64,000 nucleotides of DNA, taken from contig NZ_VOBA01000003.1 in assembly GCF_008369165.1 (NCBI RefSeq), positions 1-64,000 of the forward strand. The letters run 5' to 3'. This DNA comes from Dietzia sp. ANT_WB102. GTDB taxonomy: Bacteria > Actinomycetota > Actinomycetes > Mycobacteriales > Mycobacteriaceae. The notes beneath the pieces are model-generated. The model ran no database searches, was not told the origin of the DNA, and worked only from the letters and a program-made list of their open reading frames with translations. The stretch's first letter is position 1; each line of letters begins with the position of its first letter. Below, piece after piece: positions 41,305-49,006 of the stretch. The position numbers and the translations under genes are program-made.

Positions 41305-42081
41305 ATGGCACTGACTGCTCTCATTCTCGACGGGGCCGGATCGGCAGGCCGCACCTCGGGCGTGGTGGACCCGTGCGTTGAAAGACTTCGATGGAAGACG
41401 GGATGCACCGCTAAGTGGGTGCCCTGGGCCGCGTCGTTGATGGGGGTCGGCGGCAGTCTGTCGTGGCCCGAAGCATCTAGGCGGGCCGTCAACAGTATCG
41501 CCGCGCAAGTGCGCGCCACCGACAACGACATCATCCTCATCGGGTATTCGGCTGGATGTCGCCCGGTGCGTGAGTTCCTGGAGAAGCATCCCGAGTTCCA
41601 CAACAGGATCGCAGCAGTAGCGCTCATGGCGGATGCGTGGCAGCCCGCTAGTCGCCAGCAGTACGGGGTACCGAACCCGTCCGGCCACGGCATCATGGGC
41701 TCCGATTTCGGGCCACTGCGAGACCGCACCTACTGGGTGGCAGCACCTGGCGACCCAATCCCCCGCTGCGCCCGCGACTCCCTCCTGCGCTATCTGCCGG
41801 CGGTGGCGGATGCGGTTCCCGGTCAGATGCTCGCCACTTTCGTGGACAAGGCCCACCGCGGACGCTTACAACTGATCCCGTTCCTGGGGCTACCGATCCA
41901 CGAATGGCTGTTCGGTCTTGGTCCGCGTATCGAACGCTCTATCCGTGAAGCCGAGGGCTACTTGACGACCGGCAGGCACACCCGCGGTTACACCGAACCG
42001 TTCGACAGTGGCGACGGCGACCGTCGCCCCCTCGCGCACCGACTCGCGGATTCGGTGGCGTGGAAAGTGCGCAACCAGTGA
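41305..42081 (+). CDS. lysB: LysB-type mycolyl-arabinogalactan esterase (putative)
   Basis: 258 residues, ATG 41305 with AGGAGG. Alpha/beta hydrolase with GYSAG (nucleophile Ser82), a downstream Asp candidate in APGDPI (about 154) and His candidate in DKAHRG. Cutinase-like opening ILDGAGSAG, and LRYLPAVADAVPGQMLATFVDKAH as in lysin B. LysB releases the mycolate layer after peptidoglycan is cut, freeing phage from mycolic-acid hosts. No signal peptide: it depends on the holin. Confidence 0.85.
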   Translation: MALTALILDGAGSAGRTSGVVDPCVERLRWKTGCTAKWVPWAASLMGVGGSLSWPEASRRAVNSIAAQVRATDNDIILIGYSAGCRPVREFLEKHPEFHNRIAAVALMADAWQPASRQQYGVPNPSGHGIMGSDFGPLRDRTYWVAAPGDPIPRCARDSLLRYLPAVADAVPGQMLATFVDKAHRGRLQLIPFLGLPIHEWLFGLGPRIERSIREAEGYLTTGRHTRGYTEPFDSGDGDRRPLAHRLADSVAWKVRNQ

Positions 42082-42167
42082 TCGGGCACATCGTGTGGGC
42101 GATCCGCATGGGATGGGCAGTCGCCTCCATCTACCTCGATGCTGCCCGGAACACGCTCGGCTGGTGA
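42078..42167 (+). CDS. Possible 29-residue peptide
   Basis: GTG 42078 overlaps the lysB stop and the TGA overlaps the next GTG. Amphipathic (IGHIVWAIRMGWAVASIYLDAA). Kept because it follows the overlap rule of neighbouring genes. Confidence 0.4.
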   Translation: MIGHIVWAIRMGWAVASIYLDAARNTLGW

Positions 42168-42250
42168 TTGCGGTGCTCATGTTCATTCTCGGACTCATTG
42201 TCGGAGCTATGGGCATCTTGGTCTATCTCGTGTTCGTGGACGAACTGTAG
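42164..42250 (+). CDS. 28-residue single-TM peptide
   Basis: GTG 42164 to TAG 42250. Nearly all one hydrophobic helix (MFILGLIVGAMGILVYLVFV in part). Placed between the two lysins, so it may tune holin timing. Tiny, but the hydrophobic pattern and overlap support it. Confidence 0.45.
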   Translation: MIAVLMFILGLIVGAMGILVYLVFVDEL

Positions 42251-42275
42251 CCACGACATCCCTGAAGGAGTCCCC

Positions 42276-43478
42276 ATGCCAACCATGCCCGTAGATAACG
42301 GGTTCTACGTCACCTCCGGCTTCGGCCCCAGGTGGGGAACATTCCACTACGGCACCGACTTCGGCCGCGGCGGCGGCTCTGGAGGCCATCCCGTCTACGC
42401 GGTCAAGGACGGCACCGTAACCGCATCCGGGCCCGCGTCCGGGTTCGGGCAGTGGGTCAATGTCGATCATCCCGCATCCAACGGCGGTGGGCTCACCGTG
42501 TACGGGCACGTCATCCCCGAGGTGCGTGTCGGCCAGTCCGTGACCGAGGGGCAGCGTATCGCCCGCATCAACCCAGACTCCCGCACAAACGGCGGAGTCG
42601 CACCGCATCTACACCTCGAGTGGCACCGCTATGTGTGGTCCCCGCCCGGCCCGGACCGCCTCGACCCGATGGCGATGCTCGCCGGCGCCCGATGGCCGGG
42701 CACCCCACCAAAGAAGGAGCCGCGCATGGCGCAACCATCAACCACCTACACACAACTCACAACCGTTGACCGCGGCTGGCGAGACCCCAACACCGTCCCG
42801 CTCATCGCCATACACACCTACGAATGTCCCCGCGAATCCGGCGAGCGGGCACTCCGGAACAGGGCGCAATACCAGCAGACGAGCGGCACCGGCTCTTACA
42901 CCGTGCTCGTGTCCGCAGACGGCAAAAGCCTTCGCGCCAACGATGACAACTACACCCCATGCGCGAGCCTCCACACGGGGGACAGGCTCGGGTTCCACCT
43001 CTCGTTTCTGGCCTATGCCCGAGACAGCAGAGAGACGTGGCTGGCCTACGACACCCAGTTGCGTGAGGCTGCCCGCATTTGTGCCGAGTGGTGCCGCCTG
43101 TACGGACATCAGCCACGACACCTATCGATCGCGGAGATGCGGGCGCGTAAAGCGAAGGGGTTCTGCACCCACGCCGACATTTCGGACGCGTTCGGAGAAT
43201 CCGATCACCGGGATCCCGGCAAGGGGTTTCCGATGGATGTGTTCCTCCGTTACGTGACCGAAGCGCTAAACCCGGCACCATCCCCGGCGCCACCAACCAA
43301 GGAGGACGAGTTGAACACCGACCAGCACAGGATGCTCCAGGAGATATGGGACCAGTTGCGCGGCCCGGGCGGTAAGGGCTGGCCGCAGCTCGGAAAAACC
43401 GAGAAGGGCGAGAACCTGACCCTGGTCGACGCCATCGCGGAGATCCGCGCCGACCTCGACAAACTGATGGAGAAGTGA
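42276..43478 (+). CDS. lysA: Endolysin LysA: M23 peptidase + amidase
   Basis: 400 residues, ATG 42276 after GAAGGAG (a second ATG lies nine nt on). N-terminal M23 metallopeptidase (about 1-135): HYGTDFG supplies the HxxxD pair and HLHLEW the HxH. Then an amidase_2-like zinc amidase (about 150-330): IAIHTYECP, SLHTGDRLGFH, CTHADISDAFGESDHRDPG. The C-terminus is a short helical segment. It cuts cross-bridges and the muramyl-alanine bond. It has no signal sequence and follows the lysB gene, the usual lysis cassette. Confidence 0.93.
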   Translation: MPTMPVDNGFYVTSGFGPRWGTFHYGTDFGRGGGSGGHPVYAVKDGTVTASGPASGFGQWVNVDHPASNGGGLTVYGHVIPEVRVGQSVTEGQRIARINPDSRTNGGVAPHLHLEWHRYVWSPPGPDRLDPMAMLAGARWPGTPPKKEPRMAQPSTTYTQLTTVDRGWRDPNTVPLIAIHTYECPRESGERALRNRAQYQQTSGTGSYTVLVSADGKSLRANDDNYTPCASLHTGDRLGFHLSFLAYARDSRETWLAYDTQLREAARICAEWCRLYGHQPRHLSIAEMRARKAKGFCTHADISDAFGESDHRDPGKGFPMDVFLRYVTEALNPAPSPAPPTKEDELNTDQHRMLQEIWDQLRGPGGKGWPQLGKTEKGENLTLVDAIAEIRADLDKLMEK

Positions 43479-43696
43479 CCATGAATCTCACTGAAACGCA
43501 GCGCCGTTGGGCGTACGGCATCGTCATCGCAGCACTGCCCCTTCTGGCCGCGTACGGGATCCTCGGGCCGGACCAGGCACCGATGTGGGTGGCGCTCGCC
43601 GCCGCTGTCCTCGGAGTCTCATCCTCGAGCTTGGCTGCGGCGAACGTAGGTGTGGAGCCAGAGGCGTACACCGGCAAACACCGCGCCGAGGACTGA
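43475..43696 (+). CDS. Holin-like protein (two TM)
   Basis: 73 residues from GTG 43475 (ATG 43481 alternative). Two TM helices (about 13-30 and 36-56: YGIVIAALPLLAAYGILG, MWVALAAAVLGVSSSSLAAA), short charged ends. Typical actinophage holin slot after lysA. Triggers endolysin release. Confidence 0.7.
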   Translation: MTMNLTETQRRWAYGIVIAALPLLAAYGILGPDQAPMWVALAAAVLGVSSSSLAAANVGVEPEAYTGKHRAED

Positions 43697-43699
43697 CCC

Positions 43700-44110
43700 G
43701 TGCGGGCACTCGAGCCATTACACCCCAAACTGCGGATAGCGGCCCTCACTATTGTCTCCACGGGGGCGATAGCCAGGGGCGCGGCATACATTGAGAGACC
43801 CAACACCGGCGGGCTCACCCACTTCATCGACACCATCGTCCCACTGCACGTGTGGGCCATTGTGTGGATCGCCGCCGGCATCACCGTGTTCGCCGGGGTG
43901 TGGCACCGCATCGTCGCTAGGTATGCGCTCGCGTTCGTGTCGATGATGTGGGCCATCTGGGGCATCTCCTACGTCACTTCCACCTTGTTCGGGGATGCGC
44001 ACCGGGGTTGGGTGACCGGGGCACTGATGCTGAACGTGGCCGGACTGACGATCATCATCGCCGCGCTCGCTGACACTGTAGGCCCACCGAAATACCGATG
44101 GGATGAATGA
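43700..44110 (+). CDS. Four-TM phage membrane protein
   Basis: 136 residues from GTG 43700. About four TM helices (near 14-30, 47-66, 72-90, 105-122). Common in lysis cassettes of Gordonia/Rhodococcus-like phages as a holin partner or second holin. Ends four nt into the next gene. Confidence 0.65.
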   Translation: MRALEPLHPKLRIAALTIVSTGAIARGAAYIERPNTGGLTHFIDTIVPLHVWAIVWIAAGITVFAGVWHRIVARYALAFVSMMWAIWGISYVTSTLFGDAHRGWVTGALMLNVAGLTIIIAALADTVGPPKYRWDE

Positions 44111-44475
44111 TGACGTGGTGGCAAACCGTGTTGGGAAGCCTGTTCCTGCTGATCGGTACGTGGGTGACTGCACGGTTTTCCCGCAAGACTGGGGAGGAAG
44201 CGAACGAGGCGGCAGCCACGCAGGCCCGAACCGCGGACTGGGAGGCGTTCTCGCGGGAGTGGCGGGAATGGACCGAGGACAGGTTCGCTGAACGGGACCA
44301 GAAGATCAACGCGCTGACGACAGAGGTGGCGGAGATCCGGTCGGAGCTGGACTCGTTTATGAGTAAGTACCGGATCGCTATCGCCTATATCCGCAGGGTT
44401 GTTCACCAGTTGCAGCGGCATGTCGAGCCGGACGAGATCGAAGCCCCCCCACCGGAGATCAGCGCCGACCTGTGA
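44107..44475 (+). CDS. N-TM coiled-coil lysis-cassette protein
   Basis: 122 residues. One N-terminal TM helix (about 5-22: WQTVLGSLFLLIGTWVTARF) followed by a long charged coiled coil (about 28-105: EAFSREWREWTEDRFAERDQKINALTTEVAEIRSELDS in part). It resembles LysM-independent linker or spanin-like proteins. A role in holin control or envelope fusion is possible. Confidence 0.6.
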   Translation: MMTWWQTVLGSLFLLIGTWVTARFSRKTGEEANEAAATQARTADWEAFSREWREWTEDRFAERDQKINALTTEVAEIRSELDSFMSKYRIAIAYIRRVVHQLQRHVEPDEIEAPPPEISADL

Positions 44476-44503
44476 GGCTGGACCGCCTCAATTGTACGAA
44501 ATA

Positions 44504-44536
44504 GCCGCCCCCGCCTCACTTGAGGACGGGGGCGGC
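44504..44536. terminator. Terminator between lysis and lysogeny modules
   Basis: 10-bp GC stem GCCGCCCCCG (44504-44513) / CGGGGGCGGC (44527-44536) plus inner CTC/GAG pairing, then GTTT. Converging transcripts from both sides probably end here. Confidence 0.75.
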
Positions 44537-44554
44537 GTTTCGCATTTCAGGGCG

Positions 44555-44875
44555 TCACATCGTGAATGCGCCTTCGACTTCAGCATCGTCCTCGCCGATC
44601 GGGGTGACACGGCACTGGTAGGTCCGGCCGTTGAGTTCGCCGTTCACTTGCCAGTGGTCGACCCCGTCAGCGTTGATCTTCCGCAACCCGTCCGCGCCGA
44701 CGGTGGAGAAGTCGCCGATCGACGTACCGGGCGAGATGCCGGCGAGATGCTTCTGACAGAGCACCGCGGCCTTGTTGCGGTCCATGCCGTTGATGCGGCT
44801 GTCACTGTTAGGGTCGCTGGAACAGCCGGCCAGTGCCGCGAGGGCGATCGTGGTGATGGCGAGGATGGTGCGCAT
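44555..44875 (-). CDS. Prophage-encoded lipoprotein, superinfection-exclusion candidate
   Basis: 106 residues. Signal peptide with lipobox LAGC (MRTILAITTIALAALAGCSS), mature part about 88 residues with two further Cys (CQKHL, QCRVTP) that may form a disulfide. GAAAGG precedes the ATG. Lipoproteins made from prophages near the integrase often block injection by related phages (as in TP-J34 Ltp), but no such function is shown here. It is the only lysogeny-region gene likely expressed outward in the lysogen; no strong own promoter was found. Confidence 0.75.
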   Translation of the reverse strand: MRTILAITTIALAALAGCSSDPNSDSRINGMDRNKAAVLCQKHLAGISPGTSIGDFSTVGADGLRKINADGVDHWQVNGELNGRTYQCRVTPIGEDDAEVEGAFTM

Positions 44876-44911
44876 GGGTTTTACCTTTCGTGGTGGTCAA
44901 GCTCGGGACGG

Positions 44912-45823
44912 TTACGCGGCGCCGTGTAGCCGCGGGACGGATTGCCACGGGTCGAGGCGGTCAATAGCGTCACGACGCACCTCATCGGGTAACTGCGCAT
45001 AAATAGCGGTCGTCGCAACATTCTGATGCCGCAGCAAGTCTCTGACTGTGTAGATGTCGGCGCCATCCGCGAGGAGTTGCGTGGCGAAGAAGTGACGCAA
45101 CTGGTGCGGGGTACCTGTCACCCCGGTACGGCGCATCTGATCCGAGATGGTGCGAGACACCGACTTGGCTTGGACGTGTTCGGACGGGTAGTGGCGGGAC
45201 GGGAACCACCAGCCCCGGTCAGGCATCCGCCGCGACCACTCCCCCACAATCGGATGCAGCGGTAGTTCTGCCGGCTTCTTGCCTTTGCCTTTGACTCGTA
45301 GGGTTTGGCGGTCCAGGTCGATGTCCTCGGTGCGGATTTTGGCGATCTCATGGACCCGCAACCCCTGTAGTGCGGCGAGCAGGATCATGGCGTGGGTGGA
45401 CATGCGGGTGGGGGCTGACAAGAGTTTCTGTACGTCCCTGCCGGAGAGGGGGCGCGGGAGCCGTGTCGGGGCTTTGGGTGTTCCCACTTTCACCATCGGG
45501 TTGTCGGCCCGGTGATCGTGTGCCTGTAACCACTTGAACCAGGCGTTGAGGTATCCGACGTAGTTGGCGATTGTGGAGTCGGCCCAGGTGTCGTGTTCTG
45601 CTATCCAGCGGGTGATGATGAGCGGGTCAGCGTGCGCGGGCTGGACGCTTGTTTCGCGGAAGAACTGCGTGAGTACGCGGCGCCGTTCGCTGATGGTGTT
45701 GTGTGCCAATCGTCTTGCGGCTTGCCACAACTCGTATTCGTCAAGGTGTGTGATGGGCATGGCGTTACTGTCGCTCACATCACGCAGCCGGGGGTGTCGT
45801 GTTGCCGGGTTGTTATATCCCAT
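44912..45823 (-). CDS. int: Phage integrase (tyrosine recombinase)
   Basis: 303 residues. N-terminal arm/core-binding region (about 25-115), catalytic domain R156 (LQGLRVHEIAKI), K180 (KGKGKK), H240-xx-R243 (TPHQLRHFFATQ), H266 (LRHQNVATTAIY), Y275. All catalytic residues are intact. It sits 54 nt inside the right prophage end. In circular DNA it lies directly downstream of the repressor on the same strand, so both could share one transcript. It ends RLHGAA, an ssrA-like AA terminus, as known for BPs-type integrases. Start is uncertain among ATG 45823 and an ATG before PITHLDEYELW at about 45760. Confidence 0.93.
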   Translation of the reverse strand: MGYNNPATRHPRLRDVSDSNAMPITHLDEYELWQAARRLAHNTISERRRVLTQFFRETSVQPAHADPLIITRWIAEHDTWADSTIANYVGYLNAWFKWLQAHDHRADNPMVKVGTPKAPTRLPRPLSGRDVQKLLSAPTRMSTHAMILLAALQGLRVHEIAKIRTEDIDLDRQTLRVKGKGKKPAELPLHPIVGEWSRRMPDRGWWFPSRHYPSEHVQAKSVSRTISDQMRRTGVTGTPHQLRHFFATQLLADGADIYTVRDLLRHQNVATTAIYAQLPDEVRRDAIDRLDPWQSVPRLHGAA

Positions 45824-45895
45824 TGGTGTTATTCACTGCCTGCTCGATGGTGGGTGTGTGGTCGAGCGGGCCGGGTGTCATGCGGCTGCCTCTCG

Positions 45896-45924
45896 TTGGA
45901 ACAGATCACGGACGGTGCTACCGT
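45896..45924 (+). promoter_or_regulatory. Phage-borne promoter of the functional tRNA-Lys
   Basis: TTGGAA (45896-45901), 17-nt spacer, TACCGT (45919-45924), then 7 nt to the tRNA 5' end at 45932. It replaces the host promoter left behind at 9234-9264. The same bases encode the viral repressor tail on the other strand. Confidence 0.65.
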
Positions 45925-45936
45925 GTTCTTCGCCCC
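45921..45936 (+). repeat. attP arm repeat, right prophage end
   Basis: CCGTGTTCTTCGCCCC, matching 9318-9335 except for two T residues. Its last bases are the tRNA acceptor strand. Confidence 0.5.
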
Positions 45937-45973
45937 TATAGCTCAGTTGGTTAGAGCTACGGACTTTTAATCC
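45931..45973 (+). other. attR: tRNA-Lys 5' half (phage copy)
   Basis: As attL (9271-9312) but with an extra T in the D-loop (GTTGGTTAG). The 22-nt block 45952-45973 is identical to 9291-9312. Host DNA resumes at GCAGGTCGCC. Confidence 0.92.
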
Positions 45974-46008
45974 GCAGGTCGCCGGTTCGAGCCCGGCTGG
46001 GGGCACCA
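45932..46008 (+). tRNA. tRNA-Lys (TTT), hybrid of phage 5' half and host 3' half
   Basis: Acceptor GCCCCTA/TGGGGGC, D-arm AGCTCAGTTGGTTAGAGC, anticodon loop CTTTTAA (anticodon TTT), T-arm GCCGG-TTCGAGC-CCGGC, encoded CCA. Sequence upstream of the anticodon is from the phage, the rest from the host. Confidence 0.96.
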
Positions 46009-46011
46009 CTT

Positions 46012-46029
46012 CCCGCACCGAGATGCGGG
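46012..46029 (+). terminator. Hairpin after tRNA-Lys
   Basis: CCCGCA (46012-46017) / TGCGGG (46024-46029), 6-nt loop, followed by GCCCGTCGG. Likely terminator or 3' processing signal. Confidence 0.55.
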
Positions 46030-46113
46030 GCCCGTCGGCCCGCCGACCTGTTCCGTTCGGCCCCCGATGCCGGGTCATTGGACCTGCCCGCGTCCCATTG
46101 GGACAATCGGAGC

Positions 46114-47292
46114 ATGTCCGCACCCACCGCCGCCGCGGCCCCCGCGCTACGCATCGGCCCCCTGGAGCTCGCGTCCCCCGTCGTCCTGGCGCCGATGGCC
46201 GGGGTCACCAACGTCGCGTTCCGCACACTGTGCCGTGAGATCGAGCGGGAGCAGCAGGGATCGGTGTCGGGCCTCTACGTTTGCGAGATGGTCACCGCCC
46301 GGGCACTGGTGGAACGCCAGCCCGCGACGTTGCACATGGCCACCTTCGCGCCGGACGAGTCACCGCGCAGCCTGCAGCTGTACACGGTCGACGCCGAGTA
46401 CACGTACGCGGCGGCCAAGATGATCGTCGACGAGGACCTCGCCGACCACATCGACATCAACTTCGGATGCCCTGTCCCCAAGGTCACCAGGCGCGGCGGC
46501 GGGTCCGCGATCCCGTACAAGCGCCGACTGTTCCGTTCGATCGTCGCGGCGGCGGTCCGCGCCACCGAGGGCACGGACATCCCGGTGACCGTGAAGATGC
46601 GCGTGGGCATCGACGACGCCCACCACACCCATCTCGATGCAGGCCGTATCGCCGTCGAGGAGGGGGCCCGTGCCGTCGCGCTACACGCCCGGACCGCGGC
46701 TCAGCGGTACTCGGGCAAGGCCGACTGGTCAGAGATCTCCCGCCTGGTGGACCACATTGGGGCGATCTCAGATGTCCCCGTCCTCGGCAACGGCGACATC
46801 TTCTCCGCCGAGGACGCCGTGCGGATGCGCGAGCAGACCGGCTGCGCGGGAGTGGTGATCGGCCGCGGCTGCCTGGGGCGGCCGTGGCTGTTCTCCGAAC
46901 TCGCCGCAAGGCTCGACGGTCGCGAGGCCCCCACCCCGCCCACTCTGGGTGAGGTTACGCGCGTCATGTACCGCCACGGCGAACTGCTGACACAGCACCA
47001 CGGCGAGGACAAAGGGATGCGCGACATCCGAAAGCACGTCGCCTGGTATCTCCGTGGATTCCCGGCCGGGTCCCAGAAGCGGGTCGGACTGTCCGCCGTC
47101 CGCACCCTGGATGACCTCGCCGCGATGCTCGCCGACCTCCCCGCGGACGAGCCCTTCCCGGCGGACGGCCACGGCCCCCGTGGCCGTCAGGGGTCCCCCT
47201 CCAAGGTGTTACTGCCCGAGGGTTGGCTCGACGACCCGGAAGACGACGCGACCGCGCTCGAGGGCGCGGACGCCGAGAACTCCGGCGGCTGA
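46114..47292 (+). CDS. dus: tRNA-dihydrouridine synthase
   Basis: 392 residues from ATG 46114. FMN-dependent reduction of uridine in tRNA. Signatures: LAPMAGVTNVAFR (about 30-42), DINFGCPVPKVTRRGGGSA, VTVKMRVGID, LHARTAAQRYSGKADW with the catalytic-region Arg/Lys, PVLGNGDIFSAEDA and VVIGRGCLGRPWLF. The length fits the DusB/NifR3 type. The extra C-terminal acidic tail is variable in actinobacteria. Starts 106 bp after tRNA-Lys. Confidence 0.95.
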   Translation: MSAPTAAAAPALRIGPLELASPVVLAPMAGVTNVAFRTLCREIEREQQGSVSGLYVCEMVTARALVERQPATLHMATFAPDESPRSLQLYTVDAEYTYAAAKMIVDEDLADHIDINFGCPVPKVTRRGGGSAIPYKRRLFRSIVAAAVRATEGTDIPVTVKMRVGIDDAHHTHLDAGRIAVEEGARAVALHARTAAQRYSGKADWSEISRLVDHIGAISDVPVLGNGDIFSAEDAVRMREQTGCAGVVIGRGCLGRPWLFSELAARLDGREAPTPPTLGEVTRVMYRHGELLTQHHGEDKGMRDIRKHVAWYLRGFPAGSQKRVGLSAVRTLDDLAAMLADLPADEPFPADGHGPRGRQGSPSKVLLPEGWLDDPEDDATALEGADAENSGG

Positions 47293-47368
47293 GAAATCCG
47301 GAGGTTGAGCCCGGCACAAGTCAGCCCGCTCTAGTTCATCCCGACCAGTCAGGACAGCGGGGCCGGGT

Positions 47369-47390
47369 GTTCACCGGCCGTTCACCGCGA
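47369..47390 (+). promoter_or_regulatory. PHO/RegX3-type box before phoU
   Basis: Two perfect GTTCACC repeats 11 bp apart (47369-47379 and 47380-47390). They occupy the -35 region of a promoter whose -10 TATCCT (47417-47422) lies six nt before the phoU ATG. Confidence 0.75.
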
Positions 47391-47428
47391 CGGCGATCAC
47401 GGTGCTGACATGCGCGTATCCTGGCCGT

Positions 47429-48205
47429 ATGCGTCTCGTCTACTCCGAAGAACTCGCGGACCTGGCCACATCGATGGCCCGGATGTGCTCCCTCGCGACC
47501 GACGACATGGAGCTCGCGACCCACGCCCTGCTCCAGGTCGACCTCGTCGCTGCGGAGAAGGTCCTGGAGTCTTCGACGGAGATGTCCCGGCTCGCGACCG
47601 CGAATGAAGAACGGGGCTTCGCGCTCCTCGCCCTTCAAGCTCCCGTCGCGCGTGATCTCCGGCAAGTTGTCACCTCGATCCAACTCGTGCAGGACCTCGT
47701 CCGTATGGGAGCCCTCGCCGGCCATGTCGCCAAAATCGTCCGCCGGCGCCATCCCGAGCCGGTCCTGCCCGAACCGGTCAACGGCTACCTCGCGGAAATG
47801 GGCCGGGTAGCGGTCTCGCTCGGCCGCTCCGCCACGGAGGTCCTCCTCAACCGCGACGCCGAGCAGGCGGCCACGCTGGCACAACAGGATGACGCCGTCG
47901 ACGAACTGAGGCGTCACCTCTTCACCCTGCTCACTGTCCGGGAATGGAAGTGGGGGGTCGCCTGTGCGGTCGACGTCACTCTTCTGGGCCGCTACTACGA
48001 GCGGTTCGCCGACCACGCCGTGGAGGTCGCCCAGCGCGTGATCTTCCTGGCCACCGGCGAGTACGCCACCGTCCCCGAGGACGACCCCGAGAAGACCTCC
48101 CCCTCGAGCGAGGAATTGGTGCGTCGGTTCAATGAAACGGACCGGACATTTACAGAGCGCATCGCACGGCACAAGACCGCCAATGGAGACGACCCCGCCG
48201 ACTAG
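47429..48205 (+). CDS. phoU: PhoU-family phosphate regulator
   Basis: 258 residues; GTATCC -10-like box six nt before ATG 47429 suggests a leaderless transcript, hence this start. Two PhoU helical repeats (about 10-100 and 120-205) with metal-ligand motifs [21 protein letters not shown] and [15 protein letters not shown]. PhoU restrains the two-component system and the Pst transporter under phosphate plenty. The last 45 residues are a charged tail. Equivalent of PhoY2 (Rv0821c). It is convergent with pstB, which ends 16 bp away. Confidence 0.93.
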   Translation: MRLVYSEELADLATSMARMCSLATDDMELATHALLQVDLVAAEKVLESSTEMSRLATANEERGFALLALQAPVARDLRQVVTSIQLVQDLVRMGALAGHVAKIVRRRHPEPVLPEPVNGYLAEMGRVAVSLGRSATEVLLNRDAEQAATLAQQDDAVDELRRHLFTLLTVREWKWGVACAVDVTLLGRYYERFADHAVEVAQRVIFLATGEYATVPEDDPEKTSPSSEELVRRFNETDRTFTERIARHKTANGDDPAD

Positions 48206-48220
48206 TACTGACGCGACGGG

Positions 48221-48997
48221 TCAGCCGAAGCGGCCCGAGACGTAGTCCTCAGTCTGCTTGTTGTCCGGGTTGGAGAAGATCTTCTCGGTCGAGTTGACCT
48301 CGACCAGCTGGCCCGGCATGCCGGTGGCTTCAAGGGAGAAGAACGCGGTCTGGTCGGACACTCGAGCGGCCTGCTGCATGTTGTGGGTCACGATCACGAT
48401 GGTGAACTCGTTCTTGAGTTCGGAAATGAGATCTTCCACCGCCAGCGTCGAGATCGGGTCGAGCGCGGAGCAGGGCTCGTCCATCAGCAGCACCTGGGGC
48501 TCGATGGCGATAGCGCGCGCGATGCACAGACGTTGCTGCTGGCCACCGGAGAGCCCGCCGCCCGGCTTGTCGAGACGATCCTTCACCTCGTTCCACAGGT
48601 TCGCGCCGCGCAGTGACTTCTCGGCGACCTCATCGAGGATCTTCTTGTTCTTGACGCCCTGGAGCCTGAGGCCCGCGACCACGTTCTCCTTGATGGACAT
48701 CGTGGGGAACGGATTGGGGCGTTGAAAGACCATCCCGATCGTCCTGCGGACGGCGACGGGGTCGATTTTCTTGTCGTAGATGTCCACGCCGTCGAGCTTG
48801 ATGGAGCCCTTGACATAGGCACCGGCGATCTCTTCGTGCATGCGGTTGAGGGAGCGCAGCACGGTCGACTTGCCACATCCGGAGGGCCCGATGAACGCGG
48901 TCACGGATCGCGGCGGCACATGGAGGTTGACGTTCTTCACCGCGTGGAAGTCGCCATAGAAGATGTCGACGTTCTCTAGGTCTAGTCGCTTGGCCAT
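48221..48997 (-). CDS. pstB: Phosphate ABC transporter ATPase PstB
   Basis: 258 residues. Walker [10 protein letters not shown] (about 34-42), Q-loop [10 protein letters not shown], signature [14 protein letters not shown], Walker [14 protein letters not shown] and H-loop VTHNMQQA. Energises phosphate import with PstCA. Last of pstSCAB on this strand, nine nt after pstA. ATG 48997. Confidence 0.97.
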   Translation of the reverse strand: MAKRLDLENVDIFYGDFHAVKNVNLHVPPRSVTAFIGPSGCGKSTVLRSLNRMHEEIAGAYVKGSIKLDGVDIYDKKIDPVAVRRTIGMVFQRPNPFPTMSIKENVVAGLRLQGVKNKKILDEVAEKSLRGANLWNEVKDRLDKPGGGLSGGQQQRLCIARAIAIEPQVLLMDEPCSALDPISTLAVEDLISELKNEFTIVIVTHNMQQAARVSDQTAFFSLEATGMPGQLVEVNSTEKIFSNPDNKQTEDYVSGRFG

Positions 48998-49006
48998 AGC
49001 GGGTCC

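Larger units (their letters stand above)
45878..45951 (-). other. Viral repressor C-terminal extension (coding only in circular phage)
   Basis: Read leftward from the attachment core, the repressor frame gains 24 residues: NQLSYRGEEHG, then STVRDLFQREAAA, with TGA at 45880-45878. In the lysogen this piece is detached from the repressor gene and is only the tRNA-Lys 5' half and promoter. The AAA end resembles an ssrA/ClpXP degradation tag, the hallmark of integration-dependent immunity. Frame continuity is seen directly; instability is inferred. Confidence 0.75.
9291..45973. mobile_element. Siphovirus prophage integrated in tRNA-Lys
   Basis: About 36.7 kb bounded by two copies of the tRNA-Lys 5' half (9271-9312 and 45931-45973). 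It holds, in order, repressor and excisionase-like genes, early and replication genes, terminase, portal, HK97-type protease and capsid, connectors, tail genes, lysis genes, and a leftward integrase at the right end. All modules of a temperate siphovirus are present and no essential gene is visibly broken, so it may be inducible. It carries a LysB-type esterase, which fits a host with a mycolic-acid outer layer. Many early genes overlap stop-to-start by 4 nt. No toxin-antitoxin or recognised defence gene was found inside it. Confidence 0.97.

Noticed and set aside
45878-46123. 81-codon reverse frame running through tRNA-Lys
   Set aside because: Not a protein gene in the lysogen (it spans a tRNA and lacks a ribosome-binding site). 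Its last 24 codons matter only as the viral repressor tail.
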